Shown: positions 21,481 through 33,624, numbered from the stretch's first letter. The stretch is 64,000 nt of DNA from Iris pallida (GCA_029216955.1 JANAVB010042220.1:14399904-14463903), one strand, 5' to 3'. Notes: generated from the sequence alone by a model not told the origin. Made by a program: numbers and translations.

Positions 21481-21872
21481 AGGAATCAGGCTGATATGAA
21501 AAAAATGGTTAAGTAAGAAAGACCAAAATATGGCAAGAGTATAAATACAAGAAAAGATCCAAGAAGTAAACAAATGAATAACAGAAAGTGAACTCGAAGC
21601 AGCAATATGAAGTTAAAAAAATAGTATTTCAGCATGTGATAAATAAAAATGAACCGTATAATAAACAAGGAATTATATCATAATTTAATATTTTGAAGCT
21701 GCCATGGGTTAGCTGCAGGGGCCGGATCCCAGCTAGCGGTAGTCCTGAGGACTAGTGCACCGTATCGCTTAGGCTTTTACGCCTTATTGTCAGAAGGACC
21801 CTTTCGGCTTGTACCCATAGCAAGTTCATCATAAGAGAATCAAGATATACTCGATATTTATGCAGGTTTATT
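21481..21872. other. Non-coding strip between Copia pol and ORF3
   Basis: It is AT-rich, with a GC-rich island at 21700-21830. No reading frame is supported. Confidence 0.4.
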
Positions 21873-24800
21873 TTAATTTATAATAGCTTCATCTAAAATT
21901 CTAAGTTCACGACAAAGAAAATTGAAGCGCTCTTCGGATAATGGTTTTGTAAAGAAATCTGCTAACTAATGATCAGTGTCAATAAATTCTAAGTTAATCG
22001 TGCCATTTTGCTGATGATCACGCAAAAAGTGATGACGAATTTCAATGTGCTTCGTGCGTGAGTGACAAATGGGGTTCTTAGTAAGATTTATAGCACTAGT
22101 GTTGTCACAAAAGATTGGAATGTGCATGAAAGATAAGTTATAATCTTCAAGGGTTTGCTTCATCCACAGAATTTATGTACAACTACGCCCAGCTGCGATG
22201 TATTCAGCTTCTATTGTGGATAGTGTGACAGAATTCTGCTTCTTGCTAAACCAAGAGACTAAAGCCTTTCCTAATAAATGATACGTACCGCTCGTACTTT
22301 TACGGTCGACCTTGCATCCAGCGAAATCAGCATCAGAGTAACCAATGAGGTCAAATGATGTTGACTTGGGATACCATAGGCCCACTGTAACCGTACCCTT
22401 AAGGTATCGAAAGATACGCTTAACAACAGTCATGTGTGATTCCTTAGGATTTGCTTGATATCTAGCACACAGGCAAACGCTAAACATAATATCAGGGCGA
22501 CTAGCAGTAAGATAGAGTAGACTGCCTATCATACCTCGATACTTACGTTGATCTACGAGTTTGCCGCTATCATCTGGTTTAAGTTTAGTTGAAGTAGCCA
22601 TTGGAGTGCTGATTGGTTTAACGTTGTCAAGGTTGAATTTCTTCAGCATGTCCTTTGTATACTTTGACTGACAGATGAAGGTTCCATTTGACATTTGTTT
22701 GACTTGCAGTCCAAGAAAGTAGTTGAGCTCACCCATCATGCTCATCAAAAACTCGGTCTGCATACACTTGGCAAAATCTTGACAGAGGGTTTCATCAGTA
22801 GAACCAAATATAATATCATCTATGTATATTTGTACTAAAAGAATAGTGTCTTTGAAAGATTTTATGAAAAGTGTGGTGTCAATTTTCCCTTTTTGAAAAA
22901 CCTTTCTCAAGCAAGAAATTGCTTAGCCGTTCATACCAAGCTCTAGGGGCTTGTTTGAGGCCATACAGCGCTTTCTTTAGCTTGAACACGTGGTCGGGAA
23001 ATTTGTGATTTTCAAAGCCAGGAGGTTGTTTCACATAAACTTCCTCCTTAATAAATCCATTCAAGAAAGCACTTTTAACATCCATTTGAAATAATTTGAA
23101 ATTTTGAAAATGTGCAAATGCACAAAGTATCCGAATGGATTCCAATCTAGCAAAAGGAGCATACGCCTCATCGTAGTCGATACCTTCCTCTTGGTTGTAT
23201 CCTTGGGCTACTAGACGAGCTTTGTCGCGTGTGACTGAACCATCATCATTCACTTTGTTTCTAAAAACCCATTTAGTACCAATGATCGAGTGATTAGCCG
23301 GTCTAGGAACGAGTTCCCGTACTTGGCTCCTCTCGAATTGGTTGAGTTCTTCTTGCATAGCAGAAATCCAAAATTCATCATTAAAAGCTTCTAAAATATT
23401 TTTCGGCTTAATTTGTGAAATAAAGGCAGTGCTAGTAATAGAGTCTCTTAATGATGATCTAGTAGTTATTCCATGTGAAACCTTACCTATTACCAAATTT
23501 TCTGGATGTGACGGCTTGAAAGAGAATTTCTTTGGCAAGCCCTCCAGAGAATTTCGGTTGTGGTATTCATTGGAATAGAAGTTGATGGCTCAACATCATC
23601 ATCAAGAGTAGCTGCTGCTCTGTTATCTTCATCAAAAGTCACATTTATAGACTCTTCCACAATTAATGAGCGTTTGTTAAAAATTGTATATCCCTTGCTC
23701 TTGGCAGCATAGCCAAGGAAAATACCATCGTCAGCTTTGGCATCAAATTTGCCTAAGTTGTCTTTGGTGTTAAGGATAAAGCATCTACAACCAAAAGCTC
23801 TAAAATAAGAAACATTTGGGGTTCTCCCAAACCAAAGCTCATAGGGTATTTTCTTCGTAATGGGACGAATAAGCACCCTATTTAAAATGTGGCATGCTGT
23901 ACTGACAGCTTCAGCCCAAAAGTATTTCGGAAGTGAAAACTTATTCAACATGACTCTAGCCATATCGTCGAGAGTCCTATTCTTCCGCTCCACAACACCA
24001 TTTTGTTGAGGAGTTCTTGGACAAGAAAACTCATGATCAAAACCATTAGAATCATAAAACTTTTCAAAATCAGAATTTTCGAATTCGCCTCCATGATCAC
24101 TTCGGATTCGAGTAATCATGTGGCCTTTTTTGTTTTGAACTTTCTTTGCAAAAATCTTGAAAACTGAAATAACATCACTTTTATTTGTAAGAAAGAAAAC
24201 CCAAGTAAATCTTGAAAAGTCATCAACAATAACAAAGGCATAGAGTTTTCCACCAACACTGGCTACTCTACTAGGGCCAAATAAATCCATATTGAGAAGT
24301 TGCAAAGGTCTAGAAGTACTTACAGAGTTTATACAATGAAATGAAGACTTAGTTGCCTTATTCAATTTACATTCGGCACATACCGTATCCTTTTTGAATG
24401 TGATATCGGACAAGCCTCTAACTAGCTTCTTAGTCGATAGCCTGGATATAGTATCCATGTTGGCATGACCAAGACGCTGGTGCCATAATAATCTTTCGTC
24501 CTTATGAGCATATAGGCATCTACCTGCATTGTTAGTATCTATAGACAAATAAAAAATATAAATATTATCCTCTCTTATCCCTTCAAAAGCAATGTCTCCT
24601 GTTGACCTATCATAAATAAGGCATTTGTTTTGTCCAAAGTTAATGTCATATCCATGGTCAGCAAGATGACTAATGCTGAGCAGGTTATGTTTTAACTCGA
24701 TCACTAGGCAGACATCCTTTATTACGGGAGAGGGAGGATAGCCAATAATACCATTACCTATAATATAACCTTTTAGGTTATTGCCGAAGGATATATATCC

Positions 24801-24908
24801 TTCTCTCTTCATCGATAGTGATGCGAAAAGATTTGCGTCTCCCATCATATGCCGCGAGCATCCACTATCGAGAATCCACTTACTCTCAGTTGAAGAGGGA
24901 AGGTCCAC
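21873..24908 (-). pseudogene. Copia pol: protease, integrase, reverse transcriptase, RNase H
   Basis: The aspartic protease motif is WILDSGCSRHM near the start. The integrase zinc domain (LLWHQRLGHAN...CAECK) and the catalytic core follow (MDLFGPSRVASVGGKLY, VDDFSRFTW, RSDHGGEFEN, TPQQNGVVERKNRTL). RT lies at about 23450-22500 with [34 protein letters not shown] and the active-site box YIDDIIFGST near 22825. RNase H carries YSDADFAG, DRKSTSG and IEAEYIAA. Frameshifts sit near 23540 and 22900. Stops occur at 22173 (TAA in SCT*ILW) and 21966 (TAG in DH*LADFFTKPL), and the true end is the TAA at 21873-21875. All catalytic motifs are still readable, so inactivation looks recent. Confidence 0.9.
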
Positions 24909-26913
24909 CTACATCAAGAGTAGATGTGACCTTTGGTACCCAAGTTCTTGAGGGTCCTAAAAAGTTAGTTTTTGGAAACCATACATATATCTTTTTATCT
25001 ACTAATCTTCTAATTCTACATTGTGGTGAAATGTGTCCATGTAAACCACAATAAGTACATGTAGCATTCCTATTTATATTAGGAGCATGCTGATGATGTC
25101 TATAAGTAGAGTAATGAGGAGAAGTATGATGATATGTAGAATTAGCATGGTGATGATGACTATGTATAGAGTGATGTGGAGTGTCATGGTGATATTGTCT
25201 ATATGGAGTAGCATGGTGATGATGTCTATATGTAGAGTGATGGTGATGCTGTTTTTGTGCAACATAGTGATGATTGTATCTATGTGTATCATGATGAGTT
25301 TGTGACATATGATAGTTATTTCAACGTGCATATGGTTTGTGTGCTTTGTGAAAGTGTGTGTATATGTAAGCATGATTACGTGTTGCAGGTGGATGACGTG
25401 GGTGACTAGTATAAGAAGTATCATGCTTTGAGTGTGACTCTTGGGTTTGAGGTTGAGCAACCTGTTTTCCCAATTTAGTCTCTAGTTTCTTAGAGACAGC
25501 TTGCAGTTCAGTAACCTTAGCATTCAAACCATGCATCTTAGTAATAGAAATCTTGTGTCTACTCTTTTCTTCTGCAAGCTCCATGTTGAGTGCTGTAATT
25601 TCTTGTGTTTGTTGTTCAATGCGTGCTTCGGCATCATGTAAGCTTATTTTAAGCTTAGATATCTCATCTGTTACATCCGTGGGTGAAGTGTCTCTAACGT
25701 TATCAAGCAGTAAAGAAAGTCTTTGAATTTCGACTTCATGACTTTTGATCTTGTCCTTGGCATGTTTGTATTTACCAATGACCTTTTTGTGATCATTAAG
25801 CAAATCGGTGAAAGCATCACCAAGTTTATCAAAAGTAAAGTCATCAAGAGTTTCGTTTGATACCTTGTCGGATGTTGCCATTAGGCACACATTTGCATTA
25901 TCTTGAGGAGAATCCTTTTCTTCCTCGGAGTCACTAGCTTCACTTTCATGCCAAATGCTCATATTGGCATATTTTTTTGAGGAAGTCTTCTTGTAAGGTT
26001 TCTCATAGCGGTTGCTCTTCTTTAAGAATAGACAATCTTTTCGGACGTGTCCTGTCGTCTTGCAACCGTAGCAGGTTGGCTATTCTTCGTCGTCTTCTTG
26101 TGGTTCCTTCTTTTTTTGGTTGAAGCGAAGAAATTTCTTGAAGTTGCGGACGAGGAGAGCTTGATCATCACCTTCTGAGTTCTCGTCATCTGTCTCTTCG
26201 GGGTCAGCCCTCTGTCGGTGAGCTTTGAGTGCGATCTCCTGAGCCTTAGGAGCAGGCTCTTCGAAGTCCTTGAGGTCAAGCTCATGAGTCATCAGCTTTC
26301 CCATCGAGGTCTCCATGGACATGGTTGTGAGATCATTTCCTTCTATAGTAGCTGTCACCTTAGGGTTCCAAATCTTTGGGAGCCCCCTAAGTAGCTTGCG
26401 AATCTTCTTGTGATTTAAATATTGTTTGCCGAACGAAGACAGGGGGTTGATGATGTCGAGGAATCTTGTGAACATTTGCGTGATCGTCTCATTTGGCTTC
26501 ATCTTAAAAGCCTCATATTCTTGAGTGAGACGGCTTATCTTTGATTCCTTGACTTGGGTGGTTCCTTCATGCGTCACTTCTAGAAGTCTCCATACTTCGT
26601 GAGATGTGGTGCATATAGATACCCTGTTGAACTGATTCCTGTCAATAGCACAGAATAAAGCATTAATAGCTCTCGCGTCTAGACTTGCCTGTTTTTTCTC
26701 CTCGTCAGAATATTTGTCATGTGATTTTTCAACGAGATCACCATTGACAACTATTCTGGTAGGCTTTTTATAACCGTCAGTGACGACAGTCCACAGGTCA
26801 AAGTCTAGCGACTTGAGATAAAAGCTCATCCTTGTTTTCCAATATGTGTAGTTAGTTCCATCAAATAGGGGAGGCCTATGAGTGGACTGCCCTTCACCGT
26901 GATTGGAAATCAA
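24886..26913 (-). pseudogene. Copia gag with coiled coil, two zinc knuckles and a His-rich repeat
   Basis: The ATG at 26913 opens a frame that stays in register to 24886 and is interrupted by TAG at 26080 and TGA at 25321. The N-terminal gag domain contains FDGTNYTYWKTRM and a MKPNETITQMFTRF block. After the first stop a complete CCHC knuckle follows (CYGCKTTGHVRKDC, about 26065-26025), then an acidic linker. A heptad-rich coiled coil of about 130 residues (25860-25470, with DEISKLKISLHDAEARIEQQ) comes next. A tract of His, Tyr and Thr repeats (25300-25090) and a second knuckle CTYCGLHGHISPQC end the gag part. A coiled coil between two knuckles is typical of SIRE-lineage gag. A frameshift near 24905 separates it from protease. 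Confidence 0.85.
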
Positions 26914-26970
26914 GGATTATGTAGTTGCCATGGATCAGCTCTAGGATGTTAGTTCTTGTTGTGAGAACAG

Positions 26971-26983
26971 AGCTCTGATACCA
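26971..26983 (-). promoter_or_regulatory. Primer binding site of the Copia element
   Basis: TGGTATCAGAGCT on the minus strand, two bases after the LTR, matches the initiator-methionine tRNA primer site of plant Copia elements. Confidence 0.9.
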
Positions 26984-26985
26984 AT

Positions 26986-27925
26986 TGAAGAATAGATGGC
27001 AACTCTAGAGGGGGGGTGAATAGAGTTTATAGTGATAATAGCCAATTAAAAATTAAACTCTTTCACAAGCTAAAATTAATCAGAGTAAATGTGGAAATAA
27101 ATAAGGACAAGAAAGCATACGCAAACACAGCCGATTTTAACCTGGTTTCCCTCGTAGAGGACTAGTCCAGGCCTGAGAACTCTAGCTCAGGATTAAATCC
27201 ACTATTTGTGAAATAGTAGTTACACCCCGTGCCTTTTCTTTAGAAGAGCACGTCAACTTCTTACAAAGGATCACAGTGGCGATGCTTGGAATTTTCCAAG
27301 CGACTTCTTGAACTCTTGCACAAGACTCCTAACTGAGAGATGCTGAGCACTCGAGGCTTAGGAAGCTTGTGGTTAGTAGATGAAGAAGGGTATGGCTTGT
27401 ATTGAGCTTTTAAGAGAAGAGAAGAGAAGATTGGATGAATAAAAATGAGAGAATTTATAGCCTATTTATAGGATATTAGCAGGCAGAATTCGGCCAGAAT
27501 TCTGGTAGGATTTTTCAAATATTTGGCCGTTGGACAACTAGCAACCAGCCAACCCTAAAAATTAGGGTGCTAATTTTTAGGGGACAGAGTTCGGCCCAAA
27601 CTCTGTGTGGAGGCAGAGTTCGGCCCGAACTCTGTCTCCAGAGCACATAATGGGTCTTAAGGTCCAATGGGCTTATTTTGATGTGTGGAGCTTATGGATT
27701 TTGGGTAGGTTATAGGTAAAGTCTCAAGAGCTTAGCACAACTCAGCTTACATCAGTCTAGACTCAATAAATATAAAAATACAGACTCAACAATGACTTGA
27801 AATTTCAAAACTGAGCTGTCGTCTAACTTGAGCTGGATGTAGTCGTCGTGTGTCTAATTGAATTATTACAAGTATTATTTAGTCAATTTTATCAATATTT
27901 GGTTGACAGTAACTTTGTGTCAACA
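26986..27925 (-). repeat. 5' LTR of the Copia element
   Basis: It is uninterrupted and 940 bp long. It carries the promoter with its TATA box on the minus strand at 27461-27472, and the same near-palindromes at 27483-27633. Confidence 0.93.
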
Positions 27926-28104
27926 TAGAATTAGTCACTTATGTATGGTCCTGATGTGCTGTACTAGACTTTGGTAGAAATGACAATAAAGGGACTTCTA
28001 TCTATATCTTATGTTTTGTCTTTTTAGCACTGAGTCTGAGTCTTTTGCATCATCTGCGCTTTGGCGAAGGGATGTCTTCAGCTGAAATTTTTCATGCTTC
28101 TACA

Positions 28105-28343
28105 AGACCCCCTTCAAAGTGTCCCGAACTTGAGTCAAGCTCGGGATACTTTAAACAGAAGCATGAGCATGTGTCAGGATTGTACGAGCTGGGTGATGGC
28201 TGGTGTCACGCCTAGCTCTTAGCATTAATTATCCCGAGTCACCATTTCAGAGCATGGGTTCCTGATGGTTTCTTGATACTGGAGCCTCTTACATCTTTGC
28301 AGGGATCGCAAAACTCTTTAGCAGGGGAGGTTTAAAGTCACGT
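28105..28343 (-). mobile_element. G0 polypurine tract and the last stretch of its interior
   Basis: GAAGGGGGTCT (minus strand, 28105-28115) abuts the LTR start. The remaining 230 bp hold no frame. An imperfect inverted pair CCCGAACTTGAGTC / CAAGCTCGGG sits at 28123-28150. G1 begins at 28344. Confidence 0.5.
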
Positions 28344-29547
28344 TGTCATGACCCGCAACCAGTGTAAGGGCACGAGACGTGGGTATGTCCAGCCTACGCC
28401 GCAGTGTCGACAGTAAAGCGCTGTCCTGGGTCGAACAACTAACACAATCTAGGAATATGCTCTAAATGGAGAATAGTATATAAATGGTACTATTCAATCA
28501 CAATAACTAAGATAGAATGGAAGAAAGATAATAATAGCAGAGAGTTATAATATAAATATAAATTCCGGTGTAAAACCACACCATAACAAGTCTCAATACA
28601 ACCACAAAGCCTCATAACTAAATGATAATATAAGTCTAATCTAATCTCAAGACAAGTCCTCAGCGACTACTGGATCCTGCTGAGGGTCCAGGTCACCTAT
28701 GTCAACTAGGCCTGCTCCATAGTAAGTTTCGTAGCAATCCTCATCATCTGTAATATTTCAACAGGTCCAGTCAGAATAGGAACGAATACATATCTCTCAC
28801 ACAGTTCATAACATGATAGAAAATATGAAAGAAGCTATAGAATAATATACATGAACTACTGATAAGGAAATGAGACTGTAAAAGAGAGAAAATGATATAT
28901 GGAAATAAATATACAGGATATAATAAGAGAACTGAACTAACTACGTGATGTAGAGCACAATTTGGTTATATAAACTGGCTTAGGTTATACATGACTTAAA
29001 TCTAGTTTGGAGTTGCACATGAAAAGGGTGTAGATCACATAACCAAATAAATACTCCCCCTGCTCCAATCAGTACATAAGGATCTGTCCAGGTTATATTA
29101 TTGCATATGAAAGTAGTGCGTCACATGGGTAGCTAGTCCACATGCACACTGGAATATACATGAAGGCTCACATGATCATGAGTGTACATGAATGTCACAT
29201 GAGTATACATGAACAAGTACGAATACAATGAGTAGACGATGCACATGATAAAGTACATGAGCACAATATACCCGATGTTACCGAGGGGATAACATCGCAT
29301 GAAGAGATCCATATAGTACTAATCCGTGATATATCGTGACAGCAACAAGTAAACTAGTCTATAATAAGTAAATATGTCCAAGCAAGAATGAAACGGTCAG
29401 AGAATGTACTCGCCTGACAATCTGAGTTGCTGATGAGAATGTATAACTGTACTGGAGTGATGTAAACCTATTTAGAACAACCACAAGTCACAACAAGGTC
29501 TAATATAACATAAAGAATGCCTACAATGCACTTCTACATGATTCTAG

Positions 29548-29765
29548 GTCCTTCTAGGTCAAAGTCAACCCTTGGTCAACTTTGGTCAAACCTGGTCAAC
29601 TCAAGGTCAACTAGTCCGTTTATTAATTTTTAGGTCACACACAAGTTTCTAGGTCATTCTAAGTTCGTTTGAGTTGAACTGGATCGAGTTTGACCTAAAG
29701 TTGACTTTTGTCAACTTGGTCAACTTGTCTGTCAACTTGGTCAACTTGTCTGTCAACTCGACTAA
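29548..29765. repeat. GGTCAA-rich tract in the G1 LTR
   Basis: GGTCAA, AGTCAA and GTCAAC recur more than ten times, including two copies of TTGGTCAACTTGTCTGTCAA. On the element's sense strand these read TTGACC/TTGACT. Confidence 0.7.
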
Positions 29766-29857
29766 ACTAAGGTCTTTGGGTCGATCCTAATCTGTCCCAA
29801 TACTCCAATGGTTACAAACACTAACATACAAACACACATAAACTATATTCTATCAAC

Positions 29858-30037
<180 letters not shown>

Positions 30038-30160
30038 GAATGGTGGTGTGAAAAATACGAGCTGTTGTTAGACTCCAGAATTCTGGAATCAAACAGCCCA
30101 AAATCAATTTCTACTCAAAACTATATTACACAAGTATTTACATATATAAACTTACATATA

Positions 30161-30389
30161 TATAGGCTATGCATAGGTATATACTATATATACATGTATA
30201 GGGATGCACTTGTGAGAAATGGATCGATCTCTCAATCCGAAGAGACTCAAGAATCTGGAAAAACTGAAAAAAAAAAAAATATAGGCTATGCATAGGTATA
30301 TATACTATATATACATGTATAGGGATGCACTTGTGAGAAACGGATCGATCTCTCAATCCGAAGAGACTCAAGAATCTGGAAAAACTGAA
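30161..30389. repeat. Tandem duplication of about 120 bp in the G1 LTR
   Basis: A block starting ATAGGCTATGCATAGGTATA and ending GAATCTGGAAAAACTGA is present twice in direct orientation, separated by a run of A. The copies differ by only a few bases. Confidence 0.9.
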
Positions 30390-30436
30390 CCTCGTTCCAA
30401 AATAGCACATATATGCATATATAACTATACTTATTG

Positions 30437-30437
<1 letters not shown>

Positions 30438-30505
<68 letters not shown>
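30438..30505. repeat. (TA)n microsatellite
   Basis: A TA run of about 65 bp is followed by an A-run and a second short TA run. Confidence 0.95.
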
Positions 30506-30507
<2 letters not shown>

Positions 30508-32333
30508 CCTAAAAAAAAAAAAAAAAATATATATATATAAGCCTACAAGTAGAAAACTCACATATGCTTTTAAATAGCAATTAAATAGGTAAAATTTCCG
30601 CGGATCACTTCCCACGAGTTCTAAATATCATATATGAATTGACAAAATAGAAATTACAGATTAGAAGTCAAAGAATCGAAAAAAACACATTTCTATCCAA
30701 AACTATGAACCTAAAAAACTCTATTTCGACAACGCGACCCAAAATGTAAAATACACCAAATCAACCCATGAAACTGGGCATACAGGTTGGTCTCAACCAA
30801 CGTGATGTGCTCGGGTACTCCCGAGTTCGAAATCGTGTCCGTGATGTGTCCATAGATTACGTATCTGAAAAACCCGATACCGTGTGTCAATGTGCATGTA
30901 TGCGTGCGTTCTCGCTCGATTGAGCGCCGCACACACGACGAGAAGCCCCGTTCTCGTGCATGTAGCTAGGGGGGTCCCAGGGTAGGTTTAGGACATGACA
31001 ACACAATGACACATCGCACCGAGGCGACGCACGCAACCCCACACCACGCGCGGCCTGCTGCGTGCGCGCGGCCGCGCGTGCGCGGTTCGGTCCTCGTGGC
31101 TCGCTCGTCAGGCTCACACCACAACATGGGGTTGATCCCCTGGGTGGTCTAGGTATAGGTCTACGCTTCCCAGGTCCTGGAATGGGTCCTCATCGCGTCG
31201 ACAGCGCGTACGAAGTCCGTTTCAGCGACAAATTTTAGCACAACGCACTGTACGGGCTGAACGATGCACGTCGGATTTCTCCGCGCTCGCTCAACGAAGA
31301 GCTATGAAATTTTTGGAGCATGTGGGCAGAGATTGCCCCCACGTGCTCAAGAAATTTTAGGAAAAAATATCGTCTGTGCATCGAGATACAACATGCTGAC
31401 GGCAGGGCATACACGGCCTCGTGCACGGGATCGGTGCACGTCCGTCCGATGCCCAAAACGACGCTGAAAACTCGTCAATTTTCGATCCATCTTCACGAAA
31501 GTCTCTAGAAATAATATTATCTAAAAGTTCATGAAGACATAATTGAAAAATAGCAGCTTTCGTTTCTTAGCGGCATTTCGTCGAATACGTGTCTTGACGG
31601 GTCGACACATGTCCGATACTTCTACCAAACGAACTCGAAACTTAACCAAACTTTGTGGGAAAGGCTAGGGTACCTATATGATGCAAATATGATAGAAAAT
31701 TTAAAATAACTATGGTAAAAAGGGTTTACCTATTGAGTGTCAAGAATCCAATAAATGAAACTCCTCGAACGTCGTGTCGGTCGATTCCCCGCAAGCAAAT
31801 GCCTTCGCCTCCTCGTTAGTAATACTCCAGCAAATCCTTCTCTTCTAGACGAGTGCAACGGAGTTCGTTTGGGGAGAAACAGACTCCAGATGAAGAAACA
31901 AGAATTTTGGAGGAGGATAACTTTTTAGGGTTTCACTTGTGGAGGCTATGCTTCACAAATGAATGAGAGAGAGGGAGGGTACTGCTGTGGCCGGCCATGT
32001 ATAGGGGATTAGGGTTAGGTTAGATACATGGGCTTTGGCTTCCTAGGTTGCTTGTAAAGCCCAAGTCAAAAAGGCTTTAAAAAGGCTGTTAGAAAAATGG
32101 CTAAAAAAATCAATTAATCACTCTAAAATTAACTAATAAAATCTAAATTAATTCTAATGATAATAAATCTAATTCCAATATAGCATTAAGGTTCTAGGTC
32201 ATGGTTGGCTAAGTCAAACCCATCAAAACTACTCAGACAGCAAACCAAACCACATTTCATCACATGAATTCAATAAATAATAAAATAACCTAAGATTACC
32301 AAAATACCCTTGAAATGAAAAGTGGGTGTGACA

Positions 32334-32346
32334 AGTCTACCCCCTT
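32334..32346 (-). promoter_or_regulatory. Polypurine tract of G1
   Basis: AAGGGGGTAGACT on the minus strand abuts the 3' LTR, preceded by TTTCGAGGACAAAATTATTTT. G2 and G3 have the same layout. Confidence 0.85.
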
Positions 32347-32352
32347 AAAATA

Positions 32353-33036
32353 ATTTTGTCCTCGAAATTAAAGATAAAACTGAATAGACAAGGAGGATAG
32401 AAAGTCATACCATAAGACTGGAAAAGATAAGGGTATTCCTCGCGCATCTCATCCTCCCTATCCCAGGTAGACTCACCTGGAGAGTGATGCCTCCATGCTA
32501 CGTGAGCCAAGGATATCGTCTAGTTCCTCAGCACCTTCTCTCGTCGGTCCAGAATCTCCGTAGGCTGCTCTGGATAACTGAGAGTAGGGCCCACCTCAAT
32601 CTCGAAATGATCTAGTACATGGCTGGGATCTACTATGTACCGTCTCAGCTGCGACACGTGAAATACGTTGTGGACTCCTTCTAATGCAGGAGGCAAGTCC
32701 AGCCTGTATGACACGTCACCGACTCTTCCGCTGACAACAAAAGGTCCGATGAAATGCGATTTTCTACCTCCACCAAAGCGAATAGTACCACACGTCGGTG
32801 ATATCCTCAAGAACACCAGATCAGCAACCTAGCACAAACATGGTCTCATCTTAACTACAACAATCATATGATCAATAAAAAATCACAAACAAACAAGATT
32901 CTTATTCCTAAGTTTAAGCTATACCTCAAACTGCAAAGGTCTCTGGTGGCTGTCGGCCCAATGCTGCTGTCTGTCCTGCGCTATGCGAAGTCGATCTCTG
33001 ATGAGCTTCACCTTTTCGGCTGCATCAACAACCATC
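32353..33036 (-). pseudogene. G1 integrase C-terminus and chromodomain
   Basis: Chromoviral integrases insert the DNA copy, and their chromodomain is thought to steer insertion to marked chromatin. The minus strand reads MVVDAAEKVKLIRDRL...WADSHQRPLQFE from 33035. An intron-like gap (32829-32924) follows, then VADLVFLRISP, a GPFVV-GRVGDVSYRLDLPP block and VFHVSQLRRYIVDPSHVL. The chromodomain is SLAHVAWRHHSPGESTWDRE followed by DEMREEYPYLF. One in-frame stop lies at about 32520 (RN*TIS). The frame closes around 32353. The N-terminal part of the integrase lies at 57872-58690, beyond G2. Confidence 0.85.
32829..32924 (-). other. Candidate 96-nt spliceosomal intron in G1 integrase
   Basis: Conserved integrase sequence stops at CAG TTT GAG and resumes at GTT GCT GAT CTG (QFE|VADLVFLR). 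The 96 nt between them begin GTATAG and end TTTGTGCTAG on the coding strand, are AT-rich and contain in-frame stops. Exact removal restores the family sequence with no gained or lost residue. Alternatives are a small insertion; the flanking AGGT at both ends could be a 4-bp duplication or simply splice-site consensus. Confidence 0.55.
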
Positions 33037-33624
33037 TGTCACGACCCGCACCCACTGTGAGGGTACGAGTACGTAACAGTGCCCAGCCTACGCCGCAGTG
33101 TCGGCGGTAGAACGCTGTTCTAAGTCTCTAACTAATCATCAACTCATGCAGTATATAATGTACTCATCATGATCAACTCCGAACGGAGGACAAGTATAAG
33201 ATATGGTGTAACTCAATTACAGTCTAAGCACGATAAGATAACACCGAAATATAACTAAGAATTGAAGACAACAAAACTACTAATAAAAACAACAAACTTA
33301 AACAATCTCAAATACATCTCAAGTCTCAAATCTCTATATACAACTCCAGATCTAAACAGGAAAACTAACACAAGACAGACTAGCTAAACTCCCGATCACT
33401 CCTGAGTGTCGGGACCATAGGAAGCTAAGCCATCTCCTCAGTAAAATGTAGGACATGTGTCCTCAGGGCAAACATCTATAAAATTTTCAACTGGTCAAGT
33501 CAGGACAGGAACGAGCACAATCTCATCTAGAAAACCCAAGTAAATGACAGAGAACTATAAGCAGTTATAGACAGTTGTATTGATGAATATGGCAGTCTGT
33601 ACGAGTAATTATGTAGAGAGCAGT

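Larger units (their letters stand above)
15367..27925 (-). mobile_element. Ty1/Copia retrotransposon of SIRE/Maximus type, complete ends, interior decayed
   Basis: The element has TG...CA ends and is flanked by TAGAA at 15362-15366 and 27926-27930. The right (5') LTR is 940 bp; the left (3') LTR is 944 bp once the nested solo LTR and its extra GTTTC are removed. The primer site lies at 26971-26983 and the polypurine tract at 19270. On the minus strand the order is gag with coiled coil, protease, integrase, RT, RNase H, then a third ORF, the layout of the SIRE lineage. At least two frameshifts and several stops interrupt the polyprotein. The near-equal LTR lengths indicate one insertion event. 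Confidence 0.93.
13791..28104 (-). mobile_element. G0: 3' LTR of an outer LTR retrotransposon, split by the nested Copia element
   Basis: After removal of the Copia insertion (15367-27925 and one TAGAA copy), 13791-15366 and 27931-28104 join into a block of about 1750 bp. Read on the minus strand it begins TGTAGAAGCATG at 28104 and ends CGTCGAACA at 13791, so it has TG...CA ends. A polypurine tract, GAAGGGGGTCT, lies directly upstream (28105-28115), which marks this as the 3' LTR. A TATA box CTATAAATAG (minus) lies at 14209-14219 and a poly(A) signal AATAAA (minus) near 13830, giving a U3-R-U5 order. The internal part continues only to 28343, where G1 begins. No pol is visible, so Gypsy is a guess. 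Confidence 0.62.

Noticed and set aside
28200..28220. TGTCACGCC at about 28203 as another LTR start
   Set aside because: There is no homology downstream to the G1-G3 LTRs and no target duplication.
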